From Gammaproteobacteria bacterium (lineage in GTDB: Bacteria > Pseudomonadota > Gammaproteobacteria > SZUA-140), in NCBI GenBank assembly GCA_016716465.1, contig JADJWH010000001.1, positions 310,001 to 374,000 on the forward strand: 64,000 nucleotides of DNA. The letters are read 5' to 3'. This document shows, one piece after another, positions 53,959 through 62,063 of this stretch. Positions within the stretch are counted from its first letter, which is position 1; the number at the start of each line of letters is the position of its first letter. The translations under genes were made by a program, and so were the position numbers. The notes beneath the pieces were generated by a model. It saw only the letters and a list, made by a program, of their open reading frames with translations. It made no database searches and was not told where the DNA came from.

Positions 53959-54528
53959 TTACTTGGCGCTCTCCTTCGGCACCGAGTGGCAGCGCGCGCA
54001 GTTCAGTGTCGGCGGGAAGGCGACCTTGCCGTGACAGACGCCGCAGAACTTGCCCTGGAAGATGTCGTTCATGGCGATCTTGTTGGCGCCCTTCTGCTGC
54101 ACGAAGATGGCCGGGTGGCAGTTGGAACAGTCCAGCCACAGCGTATGCGACAGGTGCGGGAAGCGGACGTTCGGCATCGTGCCGGTGTTCGTGAAGATGA
54201 TGTCGAGATCCAGCGTCTGCTTCGTCGTCACGCCCTCGAGGTCCGCGCGCGGTTCGATGTAGCCCTGCTTGATCGCCTGCACCCAGTCGACGATGCCGGC
54301 GTTGTCGCGCGGGAAGCCGGTCATCGCCTCGGCCGGCGGCTGCAGGACCGCCACGGACGGATTGTCCGGGTCATGGATGCCATCCTTCTCGACCGGGATG
54401 ACCTCGCCCTCGGTCTGAAAATGCCGCCCGCGATCCTTCAATACCGGTTCCAGCTTATCCTGGGCCCAGCCCATGGCGACCACGGTCGACAGCGATGCGA
54501 TCGCGATCCCTCTGGTGACAATGTTCAT
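53959..54528 (-). CDS. periplasmic triheme c-type cytochrome (c3/c7-like)
   Basis: A 189-residue exported protein (signal peptide GIAIASLSTVVAMGWAQ) with three heme c attachment motifs in the C-terminal third: CSNCH (134-138), CGVCH (162-166) and CARCH (177-181). The VRFPHLSHTLWLDCSNCH segment with extra His residues is typical of the c7-type triheme domain, so bis-His ligation is likely. It probably carries electrons in the periplasm. No redox partner gene is adjacent. ATG 54528 is chosen to begin the signal peptide. Confidence 0.85.
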   Translation of the reverse strand: MNIVTRGIAIASLSTVVAMGWAQDKLEPVLKDRGRHFQTEGEVIPVEKDGIHDPDNPSVAVLQPPAEAMTGFPRDNAGIVDWVQAIKQGYIEPRADLEGVTTKQTLDLDIIFTNTGTMPNVRFPHLSHTLWLDCSNCHPAIFVQQKGANKIAMNDIFQGKFCGVCHGKVAFPPTLNCARCHSVPKESAK

Positions 54529-54732
54529 CAATCCGAATCTCTCAGTGCCCGTAATGACGGGCGCTATTATACCCGGATTGCGTGCCGGGTTCTGAGAAGT
54601 GCGCGGACGACCGGGGACCGGTTTGATTGCGTCCCCGGCCCACCGTACAATTCGCGTGGCGCGGCGACGTGGCAACGGCTACCCCCGGATCTTCCGATGG
54701 ATGCGACCGCGCGGTTACCGAGGAGATCGATG

Positions 54733-55230
54733 ATGAAATTCCGCACCGCGGCGCCGTTCGACCCGACCGGTCACTGGGCGATGTGTCTGCGCGGCACGCT
54801 CGTGCTGTTGACCCTGCTCGCATGCGCGGCGCCGGTCTCGCAGGTTACCGCGGCCGAGCGCCGGGAGCAGGCCGGCGCGCAGTTTCCCAAGGGCGACCTG
54901 GGCGGATTCACCCTCCAGCGCAAGGATTTCCGGTTCAACCGCTTCACCGCCTGGCTGAAGCGCGACGGCACCTGGCACGTCGAAGGCGAGGTCCAGCACC
55001 GCGGTCTGATGTGCGGGACGTACGAGGTCGGCATGCGTTTCGGCGTCGGGACGCCGGACTGCACCGATGTCAACTGGGTGTCCCAGGTGCGCTACGTGAC
55101 CTCGAAGTCGCAATGCAACGAGGCGATCCTGCGGCACAGCGGCACCGAAGTCGATATGCCGCTGAGTGGAAACTTCGAGGCCGTTACCTGCGGCGAAGTC
55201 GTGGTACGCTGCAGCGGCAACTGCAAATAG
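54733..55230 (+). CDS. exported Cys-containing protein of unknown function
   Basis: I do not recognise the family. The 165-residue product has a signal peptide (GTLVLLTLLACAAPVSQVTAAE) and a mature part of about 125 residues with six Cys residues (in LMCGTYEV, TPDCTDV, KSQCNEA, VTCGEV, VRCSGNCK), suggesting disulfides. GAGGAG at 54720-54725 fits ATG 54733 best; the adjacent ATG 54730 is an alternative. It is divergent from the cytochrome gene. Confidence 0.65.
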   Translation: MKFRTAAPFDPTGHWAMCLRGTLVLLTLLACAAPVSQVTAAERREQAGAQFPKGDLGGFTLQRKDFRFNRFTAWLKRDGTWHVEGEVQHRGLMCGTYEVGMRFGVGTPDCTDVNWVSQVRYVTSKSQCNEAILRHSGTEVDMPLSGNFEAVTCGEVVVRCSGNCK

Positions 55231-55320
55231 TCCGTCGACAGCCGCGGGCACGGTATCTCCGGCGGCCAATAATCGCTAATATGCCGTTTGATCGTGCCAC
55301 CCATACCAGTCGAGGAAATC

Positions 55321-55956
55321 ATGAACGTCATACTCCGTAACGTGTCTTTGTTGCTGCTTGCCGTGCTTGCCGCCGGATGCGCCACCTCGACCCGGTTGAC
55401 GAACGCCTGGGTGGATCCGGACTTTCAGGGCGCGCCGTTTCAGAAGCTGATCGTGGTGGGCATTTCGGAGGTTGAAGGTAACCGCCGCATCTTCGAGGAC
55501 GAGTTTTCCACCGCGCTGCGCGCCAAGGGGCTGGAGGCGGTGCAGAGTTACACCCTGCTGCCGGAGACGGCAAAACCCGGCAAGAGCGACCTGGAGGAGG
55601 CGGTCAAACAGGTGGGAGCCGACGGCGTGATCATCGCGCGGGTGGTCGACATCAAGCACAAGTCGGAATTCTCGCCGGGCTATGCCACGGTGGTCCCGGT
55701 CGCCGGATATCCGTACGGAGTCTATCAATACTATGGTGGCGCGACGATCGTCACGCCTCCCACCGTCTATACTTATGAAGTCGTCCAGGTCGAAACCAGC
55801 CTGTGGCGCACCAGTGATGCGAAGCTGGTCTGGTCGGCGACAACCGCCACGACGGATCCCGCCACACTCTCGAAAGAGATCCCCGGCTATACGAAGGTCA
55901 TCCTCGGCGCCTTGCAGGAGCGCGGACTGATCCCTGGCGGGATCAGTTCGCGTTAA
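55321..55956 (+). CDS. putative lipoprotein
   Basis: A 211-residue predicted lipoprotein: VSLLLLAVLAAGCATS contains the lipobox LAAGC. The mature region (TNAWVDPDFQGAPFQKLIVV, a DLEEAVKQVGADGVIIARVV segment and a VQVETSLWRTSDAKLVWSAT region) resembles DUF4136-like outer membrane lipoproteins, but I cannot name it with certainty. An intrinsic terminator follows at 56033. Confidence 0.75.
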   Translation: MNVILRNVSLLLLAVLAAGCATSTRLTNAWVDPDFQGAPFQKLIVVGISEVEGNRRIFEDEFSTALRAKGLEAVQSYTLLPETAKPGKSDLEEAVKQVGADGVIIARVVDIKHKSEFSPGYATVVPVAGYPYGVYQYYGGATIVTPPTVYTYEVVQVETSLWRTSDAKLVWSATTATTDPATLSKEIPGYTKVILGALQERGLIPGGISSR

Positions 55957-56032
55957 ACGAACCGGGCACGCCGGGTTCAGGCCTTGCCCCTGAGCCTGGC
56001 ATGATAGGAAGGGAGCGATCGACAAAACGAGA

Positions 56033-56068
56033 GGGGACGGACGGGAAGGTCCGTCCCCTTTTGTTTTT
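56033..56068. terminator. strong (possibly bidirectional) terminator
   Basis: GGGGACGGAC and GTCCGTCCCC form a perfect 10-bp stem with a 6-base loop, followed by TTTTGTTTTT. It terminates the lipoprotein gene. AAAACGAG on the left arm gives a weaker U-tract for the opposite strand, toward the convergent peptidase gene. Confidence 0.88.
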
Positions 56069-56078
56069 CGGGGCGGAT

Positions 56079-56102
56079 GGGGACAGATTTAAATCTGTCC
56101 CC
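56079..56102. repeat. GGGGACAGATTT palindrome, copy 4
   Basis: GGGGACAGATTT directly followed by AAATCTGTCCCC, a perfect 24-bp palindrome, four bases past the M23 peptidase stop codon. Confidence 0.9.
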
Positions 56103-56106
56103 TTGT

Positions 56107-56931
56107 TTAGTTTTCCAGCGGCACCGGCACGTTCAGCAGCAGCGCCGGGTCCACGCGGACGCCGTTCAGGCTCACCCCCCAGTGCAGGTGCGGGCCGGTG
56201 GCGCGGCCGGTCTTGCCGACCTTGCCGATCGGGTCGCCGCGCTTCACCGTCTGGCCCGCCTTCACATCGATCTCGCTCAGGTGGCAGTAGAGCGTGATGA
56301 GGCCCTGGCCGTGATCGAGGAAGACGCTGTTGCCGTTGAAGAAGTACTCTCCGGTGTCGGCCACGACGCCGTCGGCGGGGGCGTGGACCAGGGTGCCGGT
56401 CGGGGCCGCGAGATCAAGCCCGCTGTGAGGTTTGCGCGGCAAGCCATTGAAAAACCTTTGTAGTCCGAAGGGACTGCTCTGCACGCCCGGCACCGGCAGG
56501 TCGAAGGCCGGCAACCCGAGCGGGCGCTCCTCCCAGCGGTCGTAGATCGCCGTCATATGACGCGTCTCGCCCTCGATGCGCTTCAGATCCTCCGCCAGCG
56601 GCTCGACCTTGCGCTGGTCGGTGATGGTCAGATGCTGGGCGGCGTATTGCTTGCCCTGCACGGTGAAGGCGAGGGTGTTCGCCTTGTCGTCCGGACGGCC
56701 GAGGTACAGCCAGTGTTTGCCTACCTTGGTCTCGAGCGGGAGCCCGACCACGGCGACCCAGTCCTCGCCGTCACGCGCCACCAGCACGCGCCGGCCGGCG
56801 TAAAACGCGTGCGGCGGTTCCGCCGTTTTCGCCGGCAAGGGAATGAACGCGATGCCGCCGGGCACCGGCGCAGTGGCGGGGAGTTCGCGGGCATGCGCGG
56901 TGACGGCGATGAGCAGGGAGAGCAGCAGCAT
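56107..56931 (-). CDS. M23 family metallopeptidase
   Basis: A 274-residue exported murein-type endopeptidase. A short signal peptide (MLLLSLLIAVTAHA) precedes an N-terminal domain and the LytM/M23 domain with KPHSGLDLAAPTGT (zinc His and Asp), ITLYCHLSEI and GPHLHWGVSLNG (HxH). All metal ligands are present, so it is probably active on peptidoglycan. An in-frame extension upstream is only translated palindrome sequence, so ATG 56931 is preferred. It follows xseA on the same strand. Confidence 0.9.
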   Translation of the reverse strand: MLLLSLLIAVTAHARELPATAPVPGGIAFIPLPAKTAEPPHAFYAGRRVLVARDGEDWVAVVGLPLETKVGKHWLYLGRPDDKANTLAFTVQGKQYAAQHLTITDQRKVEPLAEDLKRIEGETRHMTAIYDRWEERPLGLPAFDLPVPGVQSSPFGLQRFFNGLPRKPHSGLDLAAPTGTLVHAPADGVVADTGEYFFNGNSVFLDHGQGLITLYCHLSEIDVKAGQTVKRGDPIGKVGKTGRATGPHLHWGVSLNGVRVDPALLLNVPVPLEN

Positions 56932-56943
56932 TAGCAGCGAGAT

Positions 56944-56968
56944 GGGGACGGATTTCAAATCCGTCCCC
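56944..56968. repeat. palindrome, copy 5 (GGGGACGGATTT variant)
   Basis: GGGGACGGATTT, C, AAATCCGTCCCC: a perfect palindrome with compensating A-to-G and T-to-C changes in both arms. It lies 13 bp upstream of the M23 peptidase start. Confidence 0.9.
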
Positions 56969-56990
56969 GTCCACTTCGAAGCAGCCCGCC

Positions 56991-57015
56991 GGGGACAGAT
57001 TTCAAATCTGTCCCC
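56991..57015. repeat. GGGGACAGATTT palindrome, copy 6
   Basis: GGGGACAGATTT, C, AAATCTGTCCCC: a perfect palindrome ten bases past the xseA stop codon and 22 bp from copy 5. The pair sits in the xseA-peptidase gap. Confidence 0.9.
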
Positions 57016-57025
57016 TTCTTCACGC

Positions 57026-58396
57026 CTACTCATCCCGCGTCTCCTTCACGTCGCACAGCAGCCGGCCGCGGGCGAGGCGCGCCTCGACGCTGTCGCCGAC
57101 GCCGAGCGTGCGCGCGTCGCGCACGATGCTGCCGTCGGGGCGGCGCACGATGGCGTAGCCGCGGCCGAGCGTCGCCAGCGGGCTCACGGCGTCGAGCGCG
57201 CGGCCGAGGCCGGTGATGCGGTCGCGATGGCGTTCGAGGCGGCGCCGCAAATGCTCGCGCAGGCGCTGGGCGAGGTGTTCACAGTGCTCGTGCGCGCGCT
57301 CGACCCGGTGCAGCGGCGTATGGCGCAGCAGCCGCGCGAGTCCGTGATCCAGCAACAGAAATCTGCGCCGGATCCCGGACCGCATGCCGCGCAGCAGCCG
57401 TTGTTCCAGTTCATCAAGGCGCTGGGCCTGCTGGCGCAGACGCTGGCCCGGGTGCTGTTGCTGCAGGCGGCGGACAAGCCACTGCAGCCGCTCGGCGCGG
57501 CGCGCGAGACCCGCGCGCGTCACATCGCCCAGGCGTTCGTCCAGGCGATCCAGCCGGCGCAGCCAGTCGGCGCCGTCGGGGCTGACGCTTTCCGCCGCAC
57601 CGGAAGGCGTCGGCGCGCGCAGGTCGGCGGCGAAATCCGCGATGGTGACGTCGACCTCGTGCCCGATGCCGGTGACGAGCGGGATGTCGCAGTCGGCGAT
57701 GGCGCGCGCGACGATCTCCTCGTTGAAGGCCCACAGGTCCTCCAGCGAACCGCCGCCGCGGCACAGGATCAGCACGTCGCACTCGGCGCGCGCCGAGGCC
57801 AGCCGGATCATGCGCGCGATCTCGGGCGCCGCCGTTTTGCCCTGCACCGGCACCGGGTACACCACTACCGGGATGGCCGGGAAACGCCGCCGCAGCACGG
57901 TGAGCACGTCGTGGATCGCCGCGCCCGTCGGTGAGGTGATCACGCCAATGCGGCGCGGCAGCGCCGGAATGGGCTGCTTGCGCTCGGCCTCGAACAGACC
58001 CTCGGCGAGCAGGCGCTGCTTGAGCTGCTCGAAGGCGCGGCGCAGGGCGCCGTCGCCGGCTTCCTCCAGGGATTCGACGATGAGCTGGTAGTCGCCGCGC
58101 GCCTCGTACAGGCTGACGCGCGCCCGCGCCAGCACCTGCATGCCGTCGGCGGGGCGGAAGCGGATCAGCTGGTTGCGGTTACGAAACATCGCGCAGCGCA
58201 CCTGCGCCGCCGCGTCCTTGAGCGAGAAATAGAGGTGGCCGGAGGAGGGGCGGGCGAGGTTCGACAGCTCGCCCTCCACCCACAACAGGGGCAGGCCGGA
58301 CTCGAGCAGCTCGCGCGCCTCGCGGTTCAGGCGCGAGACCGAATAGACGTCGCGTCCGGGCGTCGCGTCCCCCGGCAAACCGAGTTCTTCATCCAT
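57026..58396 (-). CDS. xseA: exodeoxyribonuclease VII large subunit
   Basis: A 456-residue single-strand exonuclease subunit. The N-terminal OB fold (YSVSRLNREARELLESGLP, LWVEGELSNLARPSSGHLYF) precedes the catalytic domain with IGVITSPTGAAIHDVL, ILCRGGGSLEDLWAFNEE and VTGIGHEVDVTIADFAADLR, then a long coiled-coil. It is divergent from guaB, an arrangement common in Gammaproteobacteria. The small subunit gene xseB is not in this window. Confidence 0.96.
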   Translation of the reverse strand: MDEELGLPGDATPGRDVYSVSRLNREARELLESGLPLLWVEGELSNLARPSSGHLYFSLKDAAAQVRCAMFRNRNQLIRFRPADGMQVLARARVSLYEARGDYQLIVESLEEAGDGALRRAFEQLKQRLLAEGLFEAERKQPIPALPRRIGVITSPTGAAIHDVLTVLRRRFPAIPVVVYPVPVQGKTAAPEIARMIRLASARAECDVLILCRGGGSLEDLWAFNEEIVARAIADCDIPLVTGIGHEVDVTIADFAADLRAPTPSGAAESVSPDGADWLRRLDRLDERLGDVTRAGLARRAERLQWLVRRLQQQHPGQRLRQQAQRLDELEQRLLRGMRSGIRRRFLLLDHGLARLLRHTPLHRVERAHEHCEHLAQRLREHLRRRLERHRDRITGLGRALDAVSPLATLGRGYAIVRRPDGSIVRDARTLGVGDSVEARLARGRLLCDVKETRDE

Positions 58397-58458
58397 AAGG
58401 CGCCATGATACCCCAGGCGACGGCCAAAAAACGCTTTCGGGCTAAGGATTTGCCGCAG

Positions 58459-58487
58459 TTTACCCGGCCCCTCCGGATCCTTATAAT
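58459..58487 (+). promoter_or_regulatory. guaB promoter
   Basis: TTTACC at 58459-58464 and a perfect TATAAT at 58482-58487, spaced 17 bp, lie about 33 bp before guaB. Confidence 0.7.
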
Positions 58488-58519
58488 AGTCAGAATTTTT
58501 CTCCGGCAGGCGGAACGTT

Positions 58520-59980
58520 ATGAAAATCCTGGAAGACGCACTCACTTTTGACGATGTCCTGCTCCTCCCCGACCACTCGACGGTGCTGCCGAAAGAGGTC
58601 AACCTGCGCACGCGCCTGACGCGGACGATCACCCTCAACATCCCGCTGATCTCCTCCGCCATGGACACGGTCACCGAGGCGCGGCTGGCCATCGCGCTGG
58701 CGCAGGAGGGCGGCATCGGCATCGTGCACAAGAACATGCCGGCCGACCAGCAGGCCCAGCAGGTGCGCATGGTGAAGAAGTTCGAGAGCGGGGTCATCAA
58801 GGATCCCATCACGGTCGGCCCCGACACCAGCGTGCGCGACGTGCTGAACCTCACGCGAGAGAACCAGATCTCCGGCGTGCCGGTGGTGCGCGGCGAGGAC
58901 CTCGTCGGCATCGTCACGCGGCGCGACCTGCGCTTCGAGACCAATCGCGACCAGCCGGTCTCCGCCATCATGACGCCGAAGGAGCGCCTGGTGACGGTGA
59001 AGGAGGGCGCCGAGCGCGACGAGATCATCCGGCTGCTGCACAAGCACCGCATCGAGAAGGTGCTGGTGGTGAACGACAGGTTCCACCTGCGCGGCATGAT
59101 CACCGTGAAGGACATCCAGAAGGCGAAGGACTTCCCCAACGCGTGCAAGGACGACTACGGCCGCCTGCGCGTGGGCGCCGCCGTCGGCACCGCCAATGAC
59201 GAGCGCGCCGAGGCGCTGGTCGCCGCCGGGGTGGACGTGATCGTGGTCGATACCGCCCACGGCCATTCGCAAAAGGTGCTCGACACGGTGCGCTCGATCA
59301 AGAAGCGCTACCCCGACCTGCAGGTGATCGGCGGCAACATCGGCACCGCCGAGGCGGCGCGCGCGCTGTACGAGGCGGGCGCGGACGCGGTCAAGGTCGG
59401 CATCGGCCCCGGCTCGATCTGCACCACGCGCATCGTGACAGGCGTCGGTGTGCCACAGGTCAGCGCGATCGCCAACGTCGCCAACGCCCTGCGCGGCACC
59501 GACGTCCCGCTGATCGGCGACGGCGGCATCCGCTTCTCGGGCGACCTCGCCAAGGCCATCGCCGCCGGCGCGCACTGCGTGATGATCGGCAGCATGTTCG
59601 CCGGCACCGAGGAATCGCCGGGCGAGGTCGAGCTGTACCAGGGCCGCTCCTACAAGTCCTATCGCGGCATGGGCTCGCTCGGTGCGATGGCCGAGGCCTA
59701 CGGTTCCTCCGACCGCTACTTCCAGGATGCCGAATCGGCGGTGGAGAAGCTGGTGCCGGAGGGCATCGAGGGCCGCGTGCCGTACAAGGGCTCGGTGATC
59801 GCGATCCTGCACCAGCTGATCGGCGGCCTGCGCGCCAGCATGGGCTACACCGGTTGCCACAACATCGACGAGATGCGCACCAAGCCGCGCTTCGTCCGCA
59901 TCACCACCGCCGGCATACGCGAGAGCCATGTCCACGACGTCAGCATCACGAAAGAGGCGCCGAATTACCGGATCGATTAA
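58520..59980 (+). CDS. guaB: inosine-5'-monophosphate dehydrogenase
   Basis: The 486-residue enzyme oxidises IMP to XMP, the committed step to GMP. The TIM barrel is interrupted by two CBS domains (about residues 95-205). The catalytic loop is GIGPGSICTTRIVTGVGVPQ and the flap includes YRGMGSLGAM. guaA, the next pathway step, follows 186 bp downstream on the same strand. Confidence 0.98.
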   Translation: MKILEDALTFDDVLLLPDHSTVLPKEVNLRTRLTRTITLNIPLISSAMDTVTEARLAIALAQEGGIGIVHKNMPADQQAQQVRMVKKFESGVIKDPITVGPDTSVRDVLNLTRENQISGVPVVRGEDLVGIVTRRDLRFETNRDQPVSAIMTPKERLVTVKEGAERDEIIRLLHKHRIEKVLVVNDRFHLRGMITVKDIQKAKDFPNACKDDYGRLRVGAAVGTANDERAEALVAAGVDVIVVDTAHGHSQKVLDTVRSIKKRYPDLQVIGGNIGTAEAARALYEAGADAVKVGIGPGSICTTRIVTGVGVPQVSAIANVANALRGTDVPLIGDGGIRFSGDLAKAIAAGAHCVMIGSMFAGTEESPGEVELYQGRSYKSYRGMGSLGAMAEAYGSSDRYFQDAESAVEKLVPEGIEGRVPYKGSVIAILHQLIGGLRASMGYTGCHNIDEMRTKPRFVRITTAGIRESHVHDVSITKEAPNYRID

Positions 59981-60005
59981 GGGCGGGACGAGCTGAATTT
60001 CGTTC

Positions 60006-60080
60006 GTCATTCCCGCGGAGGCGGGAATCCAGTCCGGCCGAGCAGACTGAACCCTGGATCCCCGCTTTCGCGGGGATGAC
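60006..60080. repeat. paired-hairpin intergenic repeat between guaB and guaA
   Basis: Two perfect 8-bp hairpins, ATTCCCGC-GGAG-GCGGGAAT (60009-60028) and ATCCCCGC-TTTC-GCGGGGAT (60058-60077), flank about 30 bases, and outer GTCAT/ATGAC arms make the whole unit an inverted repeat. Elements of this form (GTCATTCCCGC...) are widespread extragenic repeats in Proteobacteria. Confidence 0.85.
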
Positions 60081-60103
60081 AGAAAAAGGCAGAGAACCGT
60101 AGG

Positions 60104-60132
60104 GTGGGCAGGGCGCCCCGTGCCTTGCCCAC
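60104..60132. repeat. GTGGGCA hairpin repeat before guaA
   Basis: GTGGGCA and TGCCCAC form a 7-bp stem around 15 bases in the guaA leader, with partial pairing of the inner bases. GTAGGGTGGGCA units of this kind are another common dispersed repeat. Confidence 0.65.
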
Positions 60133-60166
60133 GGAATCACCACCGCAACCAAAAGAATCGACCGCC

Positions 60167-61756
60167 TTGGCCACCGCATCTCATCCGAACATCCACGCCG
60201 ACCGCATCCTGATCCTCGACTTCGGCTCGCAGTACACCCAGCTCATCGCGCGCCGCGTGCGCGAGGGCAAGGTCTACTGTGAGCTACACCCCTGGGACAT
60301 GGATCCGGAGGCGATCCGCGCGTTCCGGCCGAAGGGCATCATCCTGTCGGGCGGGCCGGACAGCGTCACCGCGGCGGACACCGGGCGCGCGCCGCCGGTG
60401 GTGTTCGAGCTCGGCGTGCCGGTGCTCGGCATCTGCTACGGCATGCAGACCATGGCCGCGCAGCTCGGCGGCAGGGTGGAGAGCGCGAAGCATCGCGAAT
60501 ACGGTTTTGCCCAGGTGCGCGCGCGCGGCCATACGCAACTGCTGCGCGACATCGAGGACCATGCCACGCCCGAGGGCTATGGCATGCTCGACGTGTGGAT
60601 GAGCCATGGCGACCATGTGATCGACCTGCCGCCCGGCTTCAAGCTGATGGCGAGCACCGATAATGCGCCCATCGCCGGCATGGCGGACGAGGCGCGGCGC
60701 TTCTACGGCGTGCAGTTCCATCCCGAGGTCACGCACACGCGCCAGGGCCAGCGCATCCTCGAGCGCTTCATGCACGAGGTTTGCGGCTGCGCCGCGCTGT
60801 GGACCTCCGGCAATATCATCGACGACCTGATTGCGCAGATGCGCCGGCAGGTGGGCGAGGACCACGTCATCCTCGGCCTGTCCGGCGGTGTCGATTCCTC
60901 CGTGGTCGCCGCGCTGCTGCACCGCGCCATCGGCGACCAGCTCACCTGCATCTTCGTCGACAACGGCCTGCTGCGCCTGAACGAGGGCGACCAGGTCATG
61001 GCCGTGTTCGCCCAGCACATGGGCGTGAAGGTGATCCGCGTCGACGCCGAGGCACGCTTCCTCGGCGCGCTGAAGGGACTCAGCGACCCCGAACACAAGC
61101 GCAAGGCCATCGGCAAGACCTTCATCGAGGTGTTCGAGGACGAGGCCGGCAAGCTGAAGAACGCCAGGTGGCTCGCCCAGGGCACCATCTACCCCGACGT
61201 GATCGAATCCGCCGGGGCCAAGACCGGCAAGGCGGCCGTGATCAAGTCGCACCACAACGTCGGCGGCCTGCCCGAGGACATGAAGCTCGGCCTGGTCGAG
61301 CCGCTGCGCGAACTGTTCAAGGACGAGGTGCGCCGCATCGGCGTCGAACTCGGCCTGCCGTCCGACATGGTCTATCGCCATCCCTTCCCCGGCCCCGGCC
61401 TCGGCGTGCGCATCCTCGGCGAAGTGCACAAGGAATACGCCGACATCCTCCGCCAGGCCGACGCCATCTTCATCGACGAGCTGCGCAACAGCGGCTGGTA
61501 CGACAAGGTGAGCCAGGCCTTCGCCGTCTTCCTCCCCGTCAAATCCGTCGGTGTCATGGGCGACGAACGCCGCTACGACTACGTCGTCGCGCTGCGCGCC
61601 GTCGAGACCATAGACTTCATGACCGCCCGCTGGGCGCATCTGCCGTACGAACTCCTCGAACATGTTTCCAACCGGATCATCAACGAAGTGCGCGGGATAT
61701 CGCGGGTGACTTACGATATTTCCAGTAAGCCGCCGGCGACGATTGAGTGGGAATGA
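60167..61756 (+). CDS. guaA: GMP synthase (glutamine-hydrolysing)
   Basis: The 529-residue enzyme aminates XMP to GMP. The glutaminase domain has LGICYGMQTMAAQLGG (nucleophile Cys) and GVQFHPEVTHT (His-Glu). The PP-loop SGGVDSSVVAALLHRA starts the ATP-pyrophosphatase domain, and the dimerisation domain ends in SSKPPATIEWE. No ATG fits the family N-terminus; TTG 60167 places RILILDFGSQYTQL about 13 residues in, as usual. The 3' end is the probable insertion site of the adjacent integrated element. Confidence 0.96.
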   Translation: MATASHPNIHADRILILDFGSQYTQLIARRVREGKVYCELHPWDMDPEAIRAFRPKGIILSGGPDSVTAADTGRAPPVVFELGVPVLGICYGMQTMAAQLGGRVESAKHREYGFAQVRARGHTQLLRDIEDHATPEGYGMLDVWMSHGDHVIDLPPGFKLMASTDNAPIAGMADEARRFYGVQFHPEVTHTRQGQRILERFMHEVCGCAALWTSGNIIDDLIAQMRRQVGEDHVILGLSGGVDSSVVAALLHRAIGDQLTCIFVDNGLLRLNEGDQVMAVFAQHMGVKVIRVDAEARFLGALKGLSDPEHKRKAIGKTFIEVFEDEAGKLKNARWLAQGTIYPDVIESAGAKTGKAAVIKSHHNVGGLPEDMKLGLVEPLRELFKDEVRRIGVELGLPSDMVYRHPFPGPGLGVRILGEVHKEYADILRQADAIFIDELRNSGWYDKVSQAFAVFLPVKSVGVMGDERRYDYVVALRAVETIDFMTARWAHLPYELLEHVSNRIINEVRGISRVTYDISSKPPATIEWE

Positions 61757-62063
61757 TTCCACGTCTGGCACTGGCTGGCACCAGCAGGCACCAAACAGAA
61801 CATAACACATTGTATTTAATAGAATAATCCTATTTATATCTGGCACCTGCTGGCACTGGCAGGCACCGCCAAGCAAAGTTTTTTAATGGTATAAATCATG
61901 GTATCGTCGCCCACAGGATCAGGGCTGCGACAAAATACCATGCCATGTTATTCAGTGTATTCATGGTATTAAAAATCATTAAGTACCTGAAAATAAAGAA
62001 AAAACACCAGAAAAATGTACCATGAAATAGCATGGTATTTTTTCCCTCAGGGGAGGACTTGTG
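61757..62063. repeat. integrase upstream region with repeated sites
   Basis: This AT-rich 307-bp stretch holds two 29-bp direct repeats of TGGCACC-type sequence (61764-61792 and 61839-61867, 25 of 29 identical, 75 bp apart). It also has six ATGGTAT-type motifs in both orientations: 61886-61892, 61898-61904, 61935-61941 (reverse), 61963-61969, 62018-62023 (reverse, one mismatch) and 62032-62038. TACCATG and CATGGTA form an inverted repeat just before the integrase ribosome site. Integrase arm sites and an operator are the likely roles. Confidence 0.7.
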
